64,000 nt of DNA. Origin: an uncultured Eubacteriales bacterium (GTDB taxonomy: Bacteria > Bacillota > Clostridia > Oscillospirales > Oscillospiraceae). Under the pieces are notes generated by a model. The model saw nothing but the letters and a program-made list of their open reading frames with translations. It was not told the origin of the DNA and did no database searches. Location: assembly GCA_900543085.1 (NCBI GenBank), contig UQQF01000003.1, forward strand, positions 26,298 to 90,297. Direction: 5' to 3'. A program made the position numbers and the translations under genes. Numbering within the stretch: the stretch's first letter is position 1; each line of letters begins with the position of its first letter. This document shows, in pieces, positions 18,410 to 26,110 of this stretch.

Positions 18410-19681
18410 TTAGCCATAGCTTCTCAGCACATGGCAGATTTGCTCCTTTACTATCTCTCGTGCGCTTGCGCCAAGCTCCCCTGAGATAATCTTCTCCGCC
18501 TGTTCAGGAAAATATTGATACATCAGTCCGTATGGGATGGCTGCATCATCAATGTTGGAAAACAATCTCAGCATGGCATCGCGCACTGCTGGACGTTCCA
18601 GGTAATAACGGCACCGGTCGGAAAGGCTATATTTCCGCATAAGCGCGACTGTGTCAGCATCTCCACGGTAATGTTTCTCCCAGTTGCTCGGGTCGGCCAG
18701 CATTTCACGCTCCAGTGTATCTGCAAGGCAGGAATATCCGCGCTCCGGAGCCTGACGATATATTATCCTCTCCATTTCCTCCAATGAGAAGATCGCTCGG
18801 CGCAGAGAAAATGTCAGGGCAGGTCCAACTTTCAATATCGCTATACCATCATTTTTCATGTTTTGCAGCGCTTTCACCGGCTGGTAGTCCGTGGAGTGTC
18901 CCTCAAGAACTACGGGAAGCATACGCGATGCTGCGGCAAGCAGGCTAGCCTTTTCGCGGTCGTATATGAACACCTGATTGTCGCCGAACTCCACTCCAGG
19001 CTGGGAGACTATGGCTATCACCCGTGTCCATGCGCCTTCCATTCCCCGGCTCTCAAACTCACGGCGAAACACCTCGTATTCGCGTCTGAGAGCATCCGGT
19101 GTCGTGACATCCGGAGCTTTCTCCTCGCGCACGGCTCCGCCGGGAATCGGAACTTCGCTGCCTATGACATATACGGGCGTGAGCGGCGAGCTTTCCTCCG
19201 CAGCCTTAACCAGCCTCGCGGTGCGCTGCGCAGCAAGCTCTACAGGCAGCGGAACTCCGGGTTGGTCGTCCCCCAAAAGCATGCTGCAATCTATATGCAG
19301 CTTTTGAAATCCGGATTTTGCATATTCGCGCACAAGGTATTCGGCTTTATCCATAGCCTCGTCCGAGCATAGTTTGCTCCATGTTAGCGGCCCCAAATGA
19401 TCACCGCCGAGAATAAGACGCTCCTGCCCAAAGCCGGTTTTTGCGGCCAGCTCAGAAACCCAAAGGCAATACTCGCCCGGCGTCATACCGGTATATCCGC
19501 CGTACTGATTCACCTGATTGGCCGTAGCTTCGATGAGAACAAAGCCCCCCGTCCTGGCGCCCTCCTCAAGAGCAGCCTCCAGCACCAATTCATTGGAGCT
19601 GCATATAGAGCAAATTGCGGCACCGCCGCCATTCTTTGAATCGCTTACAAGCTTCCTAAAAAAAGCATCGGCTTTCTGCAT
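18410..19681 (-). CDS. GatZ/KbaZ/AgaZ-like D-tagatose-1,6-bisphosphate aldolase subunit homologue
   Basis: 423 residues matching the GatZ/KbaZ family along its length: AICSICSSNELVLEAALEE, EATANQVNQYGGYTGMTP, LILGGDHLGPLTW and VIGSEVPIPGG. ATG at 19681 is chosen because cggga lies just upstream; an in-frame GTG at 19696 would include that site in the coding sequence. In E. coli it is the non-catalytic partner of GatY/KbaY, but no GatY/KbaY gene is in this window. In some AgaZ pathways a tagatose-6-phosphate kinase role was proposed. First gene of the nine-gene operon. Confidence 0.85.
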   Translation of the reverse strand: MQKADAFFRKLVSDSKNGGGAAICSICSSNELVLEAALEEGARTGGFVLIEATANQVNQYGGYTGMTPGEYCLWVSELAAKTGFGQERLILGGDHLGPLTWSKLCSDEAMDKAEYLVREYAKSGFQKLHIDCSMLLGDDQPGVPLPVELAAQRTARLVKAAEESSPLTPVYVIGSEVPIPGGAVREEKAPDVTTPDALRREYEVFRREFESRGMEGAWTRVIAIVSQPGVEFGDNQVFIYDREKASLLAAASRMLPVVLEGHSTDYQPVKALQNMKNDGIAILKVGPALTFSLRRAIFSLEEMERIIYRQAPERGYSCLADTLEREMLADPSNWEKHYRGDADTVALMRKYSLSDRCRYYLERPAVRDAMLRLFSNIDDAAIPYGLMYQYFPEQAEKIISGELGASAREIVKEQICHVLRSYG

Positions 19682-19748
19682 ATTTTTCTCCCGCACGCCG
19701 TGTGGCCACGATACGGCAGATAATCTACACTTTGCTCAGTGCGCCTTG

Positions 19749-19778
19749 ATTATAGCATCGCTTATCGGCAATATGCAA
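19749..19778 (-). promoter_or_regulatory. Promoter of the nine-gene sugar operon
   Basis: Minus strand TTGCAT (19773-19778), 18 bp, TATAAT (19749-19754), ending about 68 bp upstream of the GatZ-like start. Confidence 0.65.
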
Positions 19779-19808
19779 TAATATATCCTATTTTTCGCCC
19801 TATATATC

Positions 19809-19854
19809 TAGTGGTATTGCCAAATCTGCCATACCACTGGCACCAGTGGTATGG
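19809..19854. promoter_or_regulatory. Probable GntR-type operator pair upstream of the sugar operon
   Basis: 19829-19854 is a palindrome with 12-bp arms (ccataccactgg, ca, ccagtggtatgg). A second copy of agtggtat with imperfect symmetry (tggtattgcca) lies at 19809-19819. The TGGT...ACCA core resembles NagR/DasR sites of the HutC subfamily. Both lie upstream of the -35 box, an unusual place for a simple repressor. Confidence 0.6.
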
Positions 19855-19931
19855 GGTGATGTATACCGAGCGAAGCTATAAAAGGCTGCACAGGCACCAG
19901 ACCATTCAAACACGGCTACGGCAAAACAAAG

Positions 19932-19956
19932 CCCCGTAATCACAATGATTACGGGG
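19932..19956. terminator. Second hairpin downstream of the tRNA gene
   Basis: Arms ccccgtaatca / tgattacgggg with a 3-nt loop. In the minus-strand direction it is followed by ctttgtttt, so it may be a backup terminator for the tRNA transcript. Confidence 0.55.
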
Positions 19957-19975
19957 TCATCTGCGTTTGCAAAAA

Positions 19976-20012
19976 GAAAAAACGCCGGGGCAAAGCTAAC
20001 TTTGCTCCGGCG
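19976..20012 (-). terminator. tRNA-Ala terminator
   Basis: Minus strand arms cgccggagcaaag / ctttgccccggcg around ttag, followed by TTTTTTC. Confidence 0.85.
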
Positions 20013-20088
20013 TGGTGGACCTGAAGAGACTCGAACTCTCGACCTCTCGGATGCGAACCGAACGCTCTCCCAGCTGAGCTACAGGCCC
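20013..20088 (-). tRNA. tRNA-Ala (anticodon CGC)
   Basis: 76 nt cloverleaf with encoded CCA. Acceptor stem GGGCCTG/CAGGTCC contains G3:U70, the main alanine identity element. D-arm GCTC...GAGC, anticodon loop TTCGCAT giving CGC (reads GCG), T-arm GAGAG TTCGAGT CTCTT. The gene has its own promoter and terminator. Confidence 0.95.
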
Positions 20089-20123
20089 ATATTCAGTTTG
20101 CGCCTCAACTTGAGCGCTAGAGT

Positions 20124-20151
20124 ATTATACCACATATTTCGGATTTGTAAA
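20124..20151 (-). promoter_or_regulatory. tRNA-Ala promoter
   Basis: Minus strand TTTACA, 16 bp, TATAAT, ending 35 bp before the tRNA. Confidence 0.7.
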
Positions 20152-20166
20152 GAGTAAAATTACTTG

Positions 20167-20195
20167 TTGCGTAAATTCGCTCTATGAGTTATAAT
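20167..20195 (+). promoter_or_regulatory. SRP RNA promoter
   Basis: TTGCGT, 17 bp, TATAAT; the expected start point at about 20202 matches the predicted 5' end of the RNA. Confidence 0.8.
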
Positions 20196-20201
20196 ACCTG
20201 C

Positions 20202-20500
20202 GCGGCCATTTACAAGGCTGCACCAGTCGGGGAGCTAGCGGTGCCCTGTAACCTGCAATCCGCTACAGCAGGGATGGATTCCCAAGAGAGGACAGTGCGA
20301 TGTGCCGTCTGACCACGGTAAGCGGTGTTGAAGCTCCGGTCTTGCGCAACGTATTCCCGTGAACCATGTCAGGCGGGGAACCGAGCAGCATTAAGCGGGC
20401 TCATACGTGTGCCGCAAGGCAGCCGGGGCAGAGCTGGCTGCCGTGGTAACGGGCGTGTCGGCTGTTCAATCGAGGGTGTGCAGTCTTGTAAATGGCCGCA
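20202..20500 (+). ncRNA. ffs: Signal recognition particle RNA, large Firmicute type with Alu domain
   Basis: About 299 nt. The 5' end gcggccatttacaag pairs perfectly with the 3' end cttgtaaatggccgc, fixing both ends. The Alu-domain segment gctagcggtgccctgtaacc and the following tgcaatccgct match the B. subtilis scRNA type. The S-domain helix-8 region gtcaggcggggaaccgagca holds the asymmetric loop and GNAR-type tetraloop that bind Ffh. It directs signal-peptide ribosomes to the membrane. As in Bacillus, dnaX follows immediately. Confidence 0.93.
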
Positions 20501-22333
20501 TTTGAAACATCACTTGGAAAGGACTTGGGCGTTATTTATCAGGCACTGTATCGCAAATACCGGCCGCGGACGTTTGACGACGTCTGGGGTCAGGAGACCA
20601 TAACCGAGACGCTCAAGCAGCAGGTGATGACCGGCCGCACCAGCCACGCGTACCTGTTCGTCGGCACGCGCGGCACGGGCAAGACCACCTGCGCAAAGCT
20701 GCTCGCCCGCGCCGTGAACTGCGAGCACCCCGTAAACGGCAGTCCCTGCGGCGAGTGCGCCGCCTGCCGCGGCATAGAGGCCGGTACGGTCATGGACGTC
20801 GTGGAGATAGACGCGGCCAGCAACAACGGCGTGGACAACATCCGCGCGCTGCGTGACGAGGCCATCTTCTCCCCCGCCACGGTCAAAAAACGCGTCTACA
20901 TAGTCGACGAGGTGCACATGCTCTCCGCCAGCGCCTTCAACGCGCTGCTCAAGATACTGGAGGAGCCGCCCGAGCACCTCATGTTCATCCTCGCCACGAC
21001 CGAGCTGCGCAAAGTCCCGGCGACCATACTCTCGCGCTGCCAGCGCTTCAACTTCCGGCGTCTGGACGCCGAGGTCATAGCCAGGCGCCTGGACTACGTG
21101 GCCAAGACCGAGGGCATGAACCTCACGCCCGGCGCGGCCAGGCTGCTGGCCAGGCTGGCCGACGGCGGCATGCGCGACGCGCTGAGCCTGCTCGATCAGT
21201 GCTCCGGCCGCGATACGATAGACGAGGCCGTCGTGCTTGAAACCACCGGCGCCGCCGGCTCGGAGCGCATAGTGCGCCTGTTGGAGGCCATAGCCGGACA
21301 CGACAGCGCGCTTGCGCTGAACCTGTTCGCCGAGCTGTGGCGCGACGGGAAAGACCCCGCCGGAGTGCTCGGCGACCTGAACAGCCTCATGCGCGACGCA
21401 CTGATACTCTCCGTCGCCCCCAAGGGCGGCGAGGCTCTGACCTCCGGAGCCTACGACATGGACACGCTCAAGCGCTTCGACGCGCTTTTCACCCGCGAGG
21501 AGCTCCTGCACAGCATGACCGCCGCGCAGGAGGGAATCTCGCAGCTGCGCGACAGCCCCAGCGCCCGCACCACGGCGGAGCTCACGCTCGTGCGCCTGTG
21601 CACCCCGGCGCTGGACAAGTCCGCCCTCGAAGCCCGGCTGAGCCGCCTGGAAAAGCAGCTCGAAGCCGTCGCCTCCGGCGCTGTTATCGCGCCGGCAGAA
21701 CCCGCTCAGGCGGAGGAAAAGCCCCCCGCGACGGTGAGCGAGCCGGTTCAGACCCACGCGGACGTTGCGCCGGGGCCGCAGCGGCAGACAGCGCCGCCTC
21801 CCGCGCCGGCCGGGGACGACGCTCCGCCCCCCTGGACGGACGACGACGTACCGCCCCCTCACGTGGACGACGACCTACCCTGGGTCAGCGAGCCGGAAGT
21901 CAGGCCGAGGACGCAGCCCGCGCCCGCTCCGAAGCCCGAGCCGGCGCCCCCGGTTTCAGCCGCGCGCGAGCCGGAGCCGGTCAGTGCGGAGCCGGAGCGT
22001 CAGGCAGAGCCGGGCGGCGTCTTCGAATGGGCGGAATACGTCCGCCGCGTGCTGCCGCACATAGGCGTGGGCTATCAGTTCATGTTCAAAAACGCCTCCG
22101 ACGCATATGGCGAGCTGGACGGCGATCTGCTTACAGTGCACCTCGCGGACGGGCTGCTCTACAACGGGCTGAGCGCTCCGAGCAATCTGGAGGTGCTGCG
22201 CCGCACGGCATGCGAGCTGGCGGGGCGCGAAATAAATGTCAGGCTGCTGCCCATAGCGGGCGCTATGCAGCGCAATTTGGACGAGCTTCGAGCCTTTCAG
22301 GAGGTTCGATTCATAAGAAAGGACGGTAATTGA
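20492..22333 (+). CDS. dnaX: DNA polymerase III subunits gamma and tau
   Basis: Clamp-loader ATPase of 613 residues. It has Walker A GTRGTGKTT (about 58-66), a four-Cys zinc knuckle (CEHP...CGECAAC), DEVHMLS Walker B and the SRC motif LSRCQRFNFRR. An acidic Pro-rich linker (about 405-500) leads to a C-terminal tau domain. The ATG at 20492 lies inside the 3' stem of the SRP RNA and has no ribosome site. Other bacteria start at the equivalent of YQALYRKYRP, so TTG 20525 or even ATT 20534 (ggaaagga at 20516-20523) may be the real start. Stop is certain. Confidence 0.93.
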   Translation: MAAFETSLGKDLGVIYQALYRKYRPRTFDDVWGQETITETLKQQVMTGRTSHAYLFVGTRGTGKTTCAKLLARAVNCEHPVNGSPCGECAACRGIEAGTVMDVVEIDAASNNGVDNIRALRDEAIFSPATVKKRVYIVDEVHMLSASAFNALLKILEEPPEHLMFILATTELRKVPATILSRCQRFNFRRLDAEVIARRLDYVAKTEGMNLTPGAARLLARLADGGMRDALSLLDQCSGRDTIDEAVVLETTGAAGSERIVRLLEAIAGHDSALALNLFAELWRDGKDPAGVLGDLNSLMRDALILSVAPKGGEALTSGAYDMDTLKRFDALFTREELLHSMTAAQEGISQLRDSPSARTTAELTLVRLCTPALDKSALEARLSRLEKQLEAVASGAVIAPAEPAQAEEKPPATVSEPVQTHADVAPGPQRQTAPPPAPAGDDAPPPWTDDDVPPPHVDDDLPWVSEPEVRPRTQPAPAPKPEPAPPVSAAREPEPVSAEPERQAEPGGVFEWAEYVRRVLPHIGVGYQFMFKNASDAYGELDGDLLTVHLADGLLYNGLSAPSNLEVLRRTACELAGREINVRLLPIAGAMQRNLDELRAFQEVRFIRKDGN

Positions 22334-22334
22334 G

Positions 22335-22682
22335 ATGGCAAAGGGAGGCTTCCGCGGCGGCTACGGCGGCATGGGCGGTATGAATCAGGCCAACATGATG
22401 AAGCAGGCGCAGAAGATGCAGCAGGAGCTGGCCAAGATGCAGGCCGAGCTTGAGGCCAGCTCTTTCACCGCCACCGCCGGCGGCGGTGCGGTCAAGGCCA
22501 CGGTGAGCGGCAAGCGCGAGCTGACCGCCCTTGAGATAGACCCCGACGCGGTCGACCCCGAAGACGTCGAGATGCTCCAGGACATGGTCATCGCGGCTGT
22601 CAACGAGGCCATGCGCAAGGTCGACGAGGCGTCCAGCTCCAACATGAGCAAGATAACCGGCATGAAGGGGCTCCCCTTCTGA
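22335..22682 (+). CDS. YbaB/EbfC family nucleoid-associated protein
   Basis: 115 residues. The Gly-rich start (GGFRGGYGGMGGM) precedes the family core NMMKQAQKMQQELAKMQ and GGGAVKATVSGKRE. Homologues bind DNA as dimers. It starts 1 bp after dnaX and shares its transcript; recR, which often completes this trio, does not follow. Confidence 0.93.
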   Translation: MAKGGFRGGYGGMGGMNQANMMKQAQKMQQELAKMQAELEASSFTATAGGGAVKATVSGKRELTALEIDPDAVDPEDVEMLQDMVIAAVNEAMRKVDEASSSNMSKITGMKGLPF

Positions 22683-22686
22683 TGAA

Positions 22687-22723
22687 AACCCCGGACTGGC
22701 TTATCGCCAGTCCGGGGTTTTTC
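22687..22723 (+). terminator. dnaX-ybaB terminator
   Basis: Arms aaccccggactggc / gccagtccggggtt with a 5-nt loop, then T-rich. The minus strand also has tttt beyond, so it may serve both directions. Confidence 0.85.
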
Positions 22724-22749
22724 TTCAGGCTCAATTCGGCGCACAGCGC

Positions 22750-23100
22750 TCATTCGTCCGCCATGACCCCGCCGTTCTCGTCGAGGAGGTATATGGCGAA
22801 GATGGTTCCGAGCTGTATGGGGTAGCTCTCCATGATGAGGCCGTCTAACACTACGCGGACAGCGTCGCCGACGGCCAGCTCCGGCGCGCCGCCGGAGGAA
22901 GCTGTATCGGTCGAAATGGTGAACCTCTCGCCCGCGGCGATGCCGCTGGTGAGCTTATCCGTGCACTCAAGCTCGGCAGAGCCTTCGTTCACTGCCAGAA
23001 CCGCCGCGTTGAAGTACGCCTGCCCGTCGGGTTCCCCGCCGCAGGCGCACAGGCTCAGCATACAGGCCAGCGCCAGAATTAGGGGGAGCAGCCTTTTCAT
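22750..23100 (-). CDS. Small lipoprotein with DUF3221 (YobA-like) domain
   Basis: 116 residues from ATG 23100, with ggaggt upstream. Signal peptide and lipobox SLCACGGEP; the mature part contains ERFTISTDTA, VGDAVRVVLDG and IMESYP, the pattern of DUF3221. Function unknown; lipid-anchored outside the cell. It follows the SLH lysozyme gene by 20 bp and is probably co-transcribed with it. Confidence 0.72.
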   Translation of the reverse strand: MKRLLPLILALACMLSLCACGGEPDGQAYFNAAVLAVNEGSAELECTDKLTSGIAAGERFTISTDTASSGGAPELAVGDAVRVVLDGLIMESYPIQLGTIFAIYLLDENGGVMADE

Positions 23101-23120
23101 CGCTCTTACCTCCGTTTGGT

Positions 23121-24455
23121 TCACATCAGGACGTTCAGGTCCACGTTGCCCTCTATGCCCGGCACGGAGCCGCTGGACGTGTACTGCCACATGTCGTAGT
23201 AGTAGGGGTAGTACGACATCGCCCAGTCGGAGGTGTAGTGCGCCAGCCACATCGGGTAGTCAGTCAGGCGGTCGACGTATATGTCCTCGTTCGCGGTGGA
23301 TGGGCTGACATAGGCCATCGGCCGGTAGCCCGCGCTCTCGATCACGTCAAAGAACGCTATGGCGCAGTCCGTCACCGTCACCGCGCTCAGCTCCGCCGTG
23401 CGCGAGCCGGAGTAGCTTATCTGCTCCCAGTCGAAAACCACGGGGAAGGTGATGTCGCCGCTGTACCCGCGCAGCCACTCGACGGTCTGCTCCGCCTCCT
23501 CCACGGCCTCCTCTACGGTCACGGCCTGCGAGAAGAAGTATATGCCGACCTCGATGCCGTTATCCAGCGCGCCCTCGATGTTGTCCAGGAAATACGGGTC
23601 CTGGTATATGACGCCCTCGCTGTAGCCGCGGTAGCCGATGCGGATTATGGCAAAGTCCACGCCGGAGTCGGCCACGGCCTCCCAGTCTATCTCGCCCTGG
23701 TGATAGCTCACGTCTATGCCGACCAGGCTGTCCGAGCCGTAGCGCAGATAGCCCTCGTCGTCTATGTAGAACTCGTCCTCGTCGTAGCTGTTCGTCGGGA
23801 TGCTCTCGAGGTCGGGCGTGTACTCGGGCACCTCCGGGGTCTCGGGCGTCTCCTCAGGCTGTATGGCGTCGTAGCGCATGAGTATCGCCGCGCACTCGGC
23901 GCGGGTGGCTCCGCCCTGCGGGTCGAACAGGTTGCCCTCCCTGCCGGAGACTATGCCCTCGGCGCTCGCCCACGATACGGCCTCGACCGCCCAGGAGCTG
24001 ACGGACGCCGCGTCGTAGAAGCTCAGCGCGCCGCCTATCGCGCTCGCGCCGGCGTAGCGGTACAGCATGGTCACCAGCTGCTCGCGCGTGATGTTCCCGT
24101 CTGGGTCGAACTGCGTGTCGCTCACGCCGTCGGCCACGCCGTTCATGCGCGCCCAGTAGACGGCGGCGGCGTACCAGGCCGAGGCGTCCACATCCTCATA
24201 GGCGTAGCCCCAGTCGCTCTCCGGCATGTCCGGCAAGCCGGACAGACGGTAGAGTATCGTGACGAGCATGGCGCGCGTCACGGCTCCGTCGGGGGCGAAG
24301 CTGCCCTCGGACACTCCGTCCATTATCCCGTTGGCCTGCGCCCAGCTCACGGCCTCGGCGTACCAGGCGTCGTTCGGCACGTCGGTAAAGTCTGCAAGCG
24401 CGCCCGTGCACAGCAGGCACAGGGCAAGCATGGCGGCGGCAATTCTCTTTCGCAT
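23121..24455 (-). CDS. Cell-wall lysozyme: three SLH domains plus GH25 domain
   Basis: 444 residues. Signal peptide MRKRIAAAMLALCLLCTGAL; three S-layer-homology repeats (about 22-195), each with the DFTDVPNDAWYAEAV-type start; a linker with EETPETPEVPEY; then a glycoside hydrolase 25 domain (about 245-444) beginning GIDVSYHQGEIDWE and containing the catalytic FDWEQ and MWQYTSSG. It cleaves peptidoglycan glycan strands at N-acetylmuramic acid while tethered by SLH repeats to secondary wall polymer. Role likely in wall turnover. Confidence 0.92.
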   Translation of the reverse strand: MRKRIAAAMLALCLLCTGALADFTDVPNDAWYAEAVSWAQANGIMDGVSEGSFAPDGAVTRAMLVTILYRLSGLPDMPESDWGYAYEDVDASAWYAAAVYWARMNGVADGVSDTQFDPDGNITREQLVTMLYRYAGASAIGGALSFYDAASVSSWAVEAVSWASAEGIVSGREGNLFDPQGGATRAECAAILMRYDAIQPEETPETPEVPEYTPDLESIPTNSYDEDEFYIDDEGYLRYGSDSLVGIDVSYHQGEIDWEAVADSGVDFAIIRIGYRGYSEGVIYQDPYFLDNIEGALDNGIEVGIYFFSQAVTVEEAVEEAEQTVEWLRGYSGDITFPVVFDWEQISYSGSRTAELSAVTVTDCAIAFFDVIESAGYRPMAYVSPSTANEDIYVDRLTDYPMWLAHYTSDWAMSYYPYYYDMWQYTSSGSVPGIEGNVDLNVLM

Positions 24456-24525
24456 GGGTATCCTCCTTGTCGTCGTGGCGCGCGTCCGCCCGTGCGTCGG
24501 GCGGGCGGAGCGCCGCTGCGGTTTC

Positions 24526-25731
24526 TCAGCCTGAGTATGGCCAGGCGTAGCGTGTTGCGGTGGCCTCAGGCACGCCGGAAGCCTCCCAGTAATGGTGGGT
24601 GTCTCGCATGTACGAGCTTGTCACGTTGAAGTATCTGTGCGCCGTGGTGTCGGACACCGCTCCGAAGGCCACCGGGTCGTCCCAGGTGACGTCGACACAG
24701 TACCACTCCCCGTCCAGGCACACCATGTTCCAGGCGTGCTCCTCGCGGCTCAGGTTCCCCTCGCCCTCGACGGTTATGCACTCCACGCCTATCAAGTCCA
24801 TGAACAGCTGGAACGTCGAGGAGTATCCGCGGCAGACGGCTCTGCCCTCGATCAGCGCGCCGTACGGATTGGAGTTGTTTGGGCTCTCCTCGAAAAACGG
24901 CAGCAGGCTGAGAGTTTCCGAGTCGTATTCCGCCGTATCGATTATGTAGTCGTGTATGGCCAGTTCGCGCTCATAGTCGCTGAGTCCCTCGGGCGCCACC
25001 TCGGTGAGTACATGGTCGACCGCCTCCAGTATCGCGCGGTCGTTCTCGTGCAGACCCGCGCGGCTCCCGGAGCGGTAGGCCTCGATTATGCGCGCTTCGC
25101 TGTAGCTCCACTCCCCGCTCTGCGGCACAGGCTCCGCCGTCGGCTCCGGGGAAGGCGTCGCGGACGGGGATGGGGACGGCTCACCGGTCTGCGCGGGGGC
25201 GCTGTGCGTATCCGGCGTGGTATCGACCGCCGCGCTGACTGCGGGCGGCGCGATTTCAAAACAGTCGTTGAAGGCCTCGACCCCCGACGCCGCGTCCGGC
25301 AGGACTATGAGGGCGCACCAGGCGTTCCTGGCGACGACCTCCGCATCGGCTAGCATGTCGGCCTCGGCCGGCATGTAGCCGGTGAAGTCGGCCTGCCTGG
25401 TGTCGAGGTAGCGCTCAAGGCTCGCGGCGGCGTCCCCTGCCGCGTCTGAGTCGGTAAAGCAGAGCACCGCGACCTCCTGCGCGGACGATCCGCCGGCCGC
25501 AAGAACGGCTCCGTCGCTTATCGCGGCGGCGTCCAGGCCGTAGTATTCGGTGATATATTCGTCGTACAGCTCATCGCCGGGCAGAAGCTCCGTCAGGCTC
25601 TCCGTCGCCCCGGCGGCTATCGAGCGCGCGATGGCAGATGCCGTCCAGCCCGCCGCGTCGTTGTCGTCTCCGCAGCCTGTCAGGCACAGCGCCAGTATCA
25701 GCATCGGAACAAGGGCTTTGACCTTCGACAT
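24526..25731 (-). CDS. Lipoprotein with DUF4358 and transglutaminase-like domains
   Basis: 401 residues from ATG 25731 (aaggaggg upstream). Lipobox LALCLTGCGDD. The N-terminal part (about 25-150) matches DUF4358; a Pro/Ser-rich spacer (SPSPSATPSPEPTAEPVP) follows; the C-terminal transglutaminase-like domain has the catalytic Cys in GRAVCRGYSSTFQLFMD, His in REEHAWNMVCLDG and Asp in CVDVTWDDP. Such surface proteins process or cross-link peptides. Next to the SLH lysozyme, a wall-associated role is inferred. Confidence 0.83.
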   Translation of the reverse strand: MSKVKALVPMLILALCLTGCGDDNDAAGWTASAIARSIAAGATESLTELLPGDELYDEYITEYYGLDAAAISDGAVLAAGGSSAQEVAVLCFTDSDAAGDAAASLERYLDTRQADFTGYMPAEADMLADAEVVARNAWCALIVLPDAASGVEAFNDCFEIAPPAVSAAVDTTPDTHSAPAQTGEPSPSPSATPSPEPTAEPVPQSGEWSYSEARIIEAYRSGSRAGLHENDRAILEAVDHVLTEVAPEGLSDYERELAIHDYIIDTAEYDSETLSLLPFFEESPNNSNPYGALIEGRAVCRGYSSTFQLFMDLIGVECITVEGEGNLSREEHAWNMVCLDGEWYCVDVTWDDPVAFGAVSDTTAHRYFNVTSSYMRDTHHYWEASGVPEATATRYAWPYSG

Positions 25732-25818
25732 GATATCCCTCCTTCGCGCATACAGCGACATTTTACCACAAATCCATCCGCATTGCCAGCTATAAATCCT
25801 GCCATACAGCACTCCGCG

Positions 25819-25847
25819 TTGACTATGCGCTGCAATGGTGTTAAACT
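25819..25847 (+). promoter_or_regulatory. Promoter of the aconitase X operon
   Basis: TTGACT, 17 bp, TAAACT; 30 bp before the start at 25877. Confidence 0.7.
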
Positions 25848-25876
25848 GAAGACACAAATGACACGGAGGTTTTAGC

Positions 25877-26104
25877 ATGTATATTTACCGTCTGGGAATA
25901 GCAATCATGATAGCCGCTGTGTACGCGCTGATACCGGGCTTGCTCGGAGGCGTAGGCTTCCTGTTCTGGCTCAGCCTGATCGCCGTTGTAGTCGGCCTGA
26001 TCCTGGCCATAGGCGGCGCAAGCGCTGCGAAATACGACGAAAATCAATGGCACCGGGAGCTGCTGGAGGCTCTCGGGAATACGGAAACTGAAACAAAGGA
26101 GTGA
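25877..26104 (+). CDS. Small two-helix membrane protein, unknown function
   Basis: 75 residues: helix about 5-25, glycine turn, helix about 27-50, then a polar C-terminus with EENQWHRELLEAL-like composition. ggagg stands 7 nt before the ATG. No family recognised. It lies 6 bp before the aconitase X large subunit under the same promoter, so a link with substrate entry or simply co-transcription is possible. Confidence 0.72.
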   Translation: MYIYRLGIAIMIAAVYALIPGLLGGVGFLFWLSLIAVVVGLILAIGGASAAKYDENQWHRELLEALGNTETETKE

Positions 26105-26110
26105 CGCAAT

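Noticed and set aside
21700..21760. Programmed frameshift in dnaX to make a separate gamma subunit
   Set aside because: There is no A AAA AAG slippery heptamer with a stimulatory hairpin; only a C-run near 21720, which is weak evidence.
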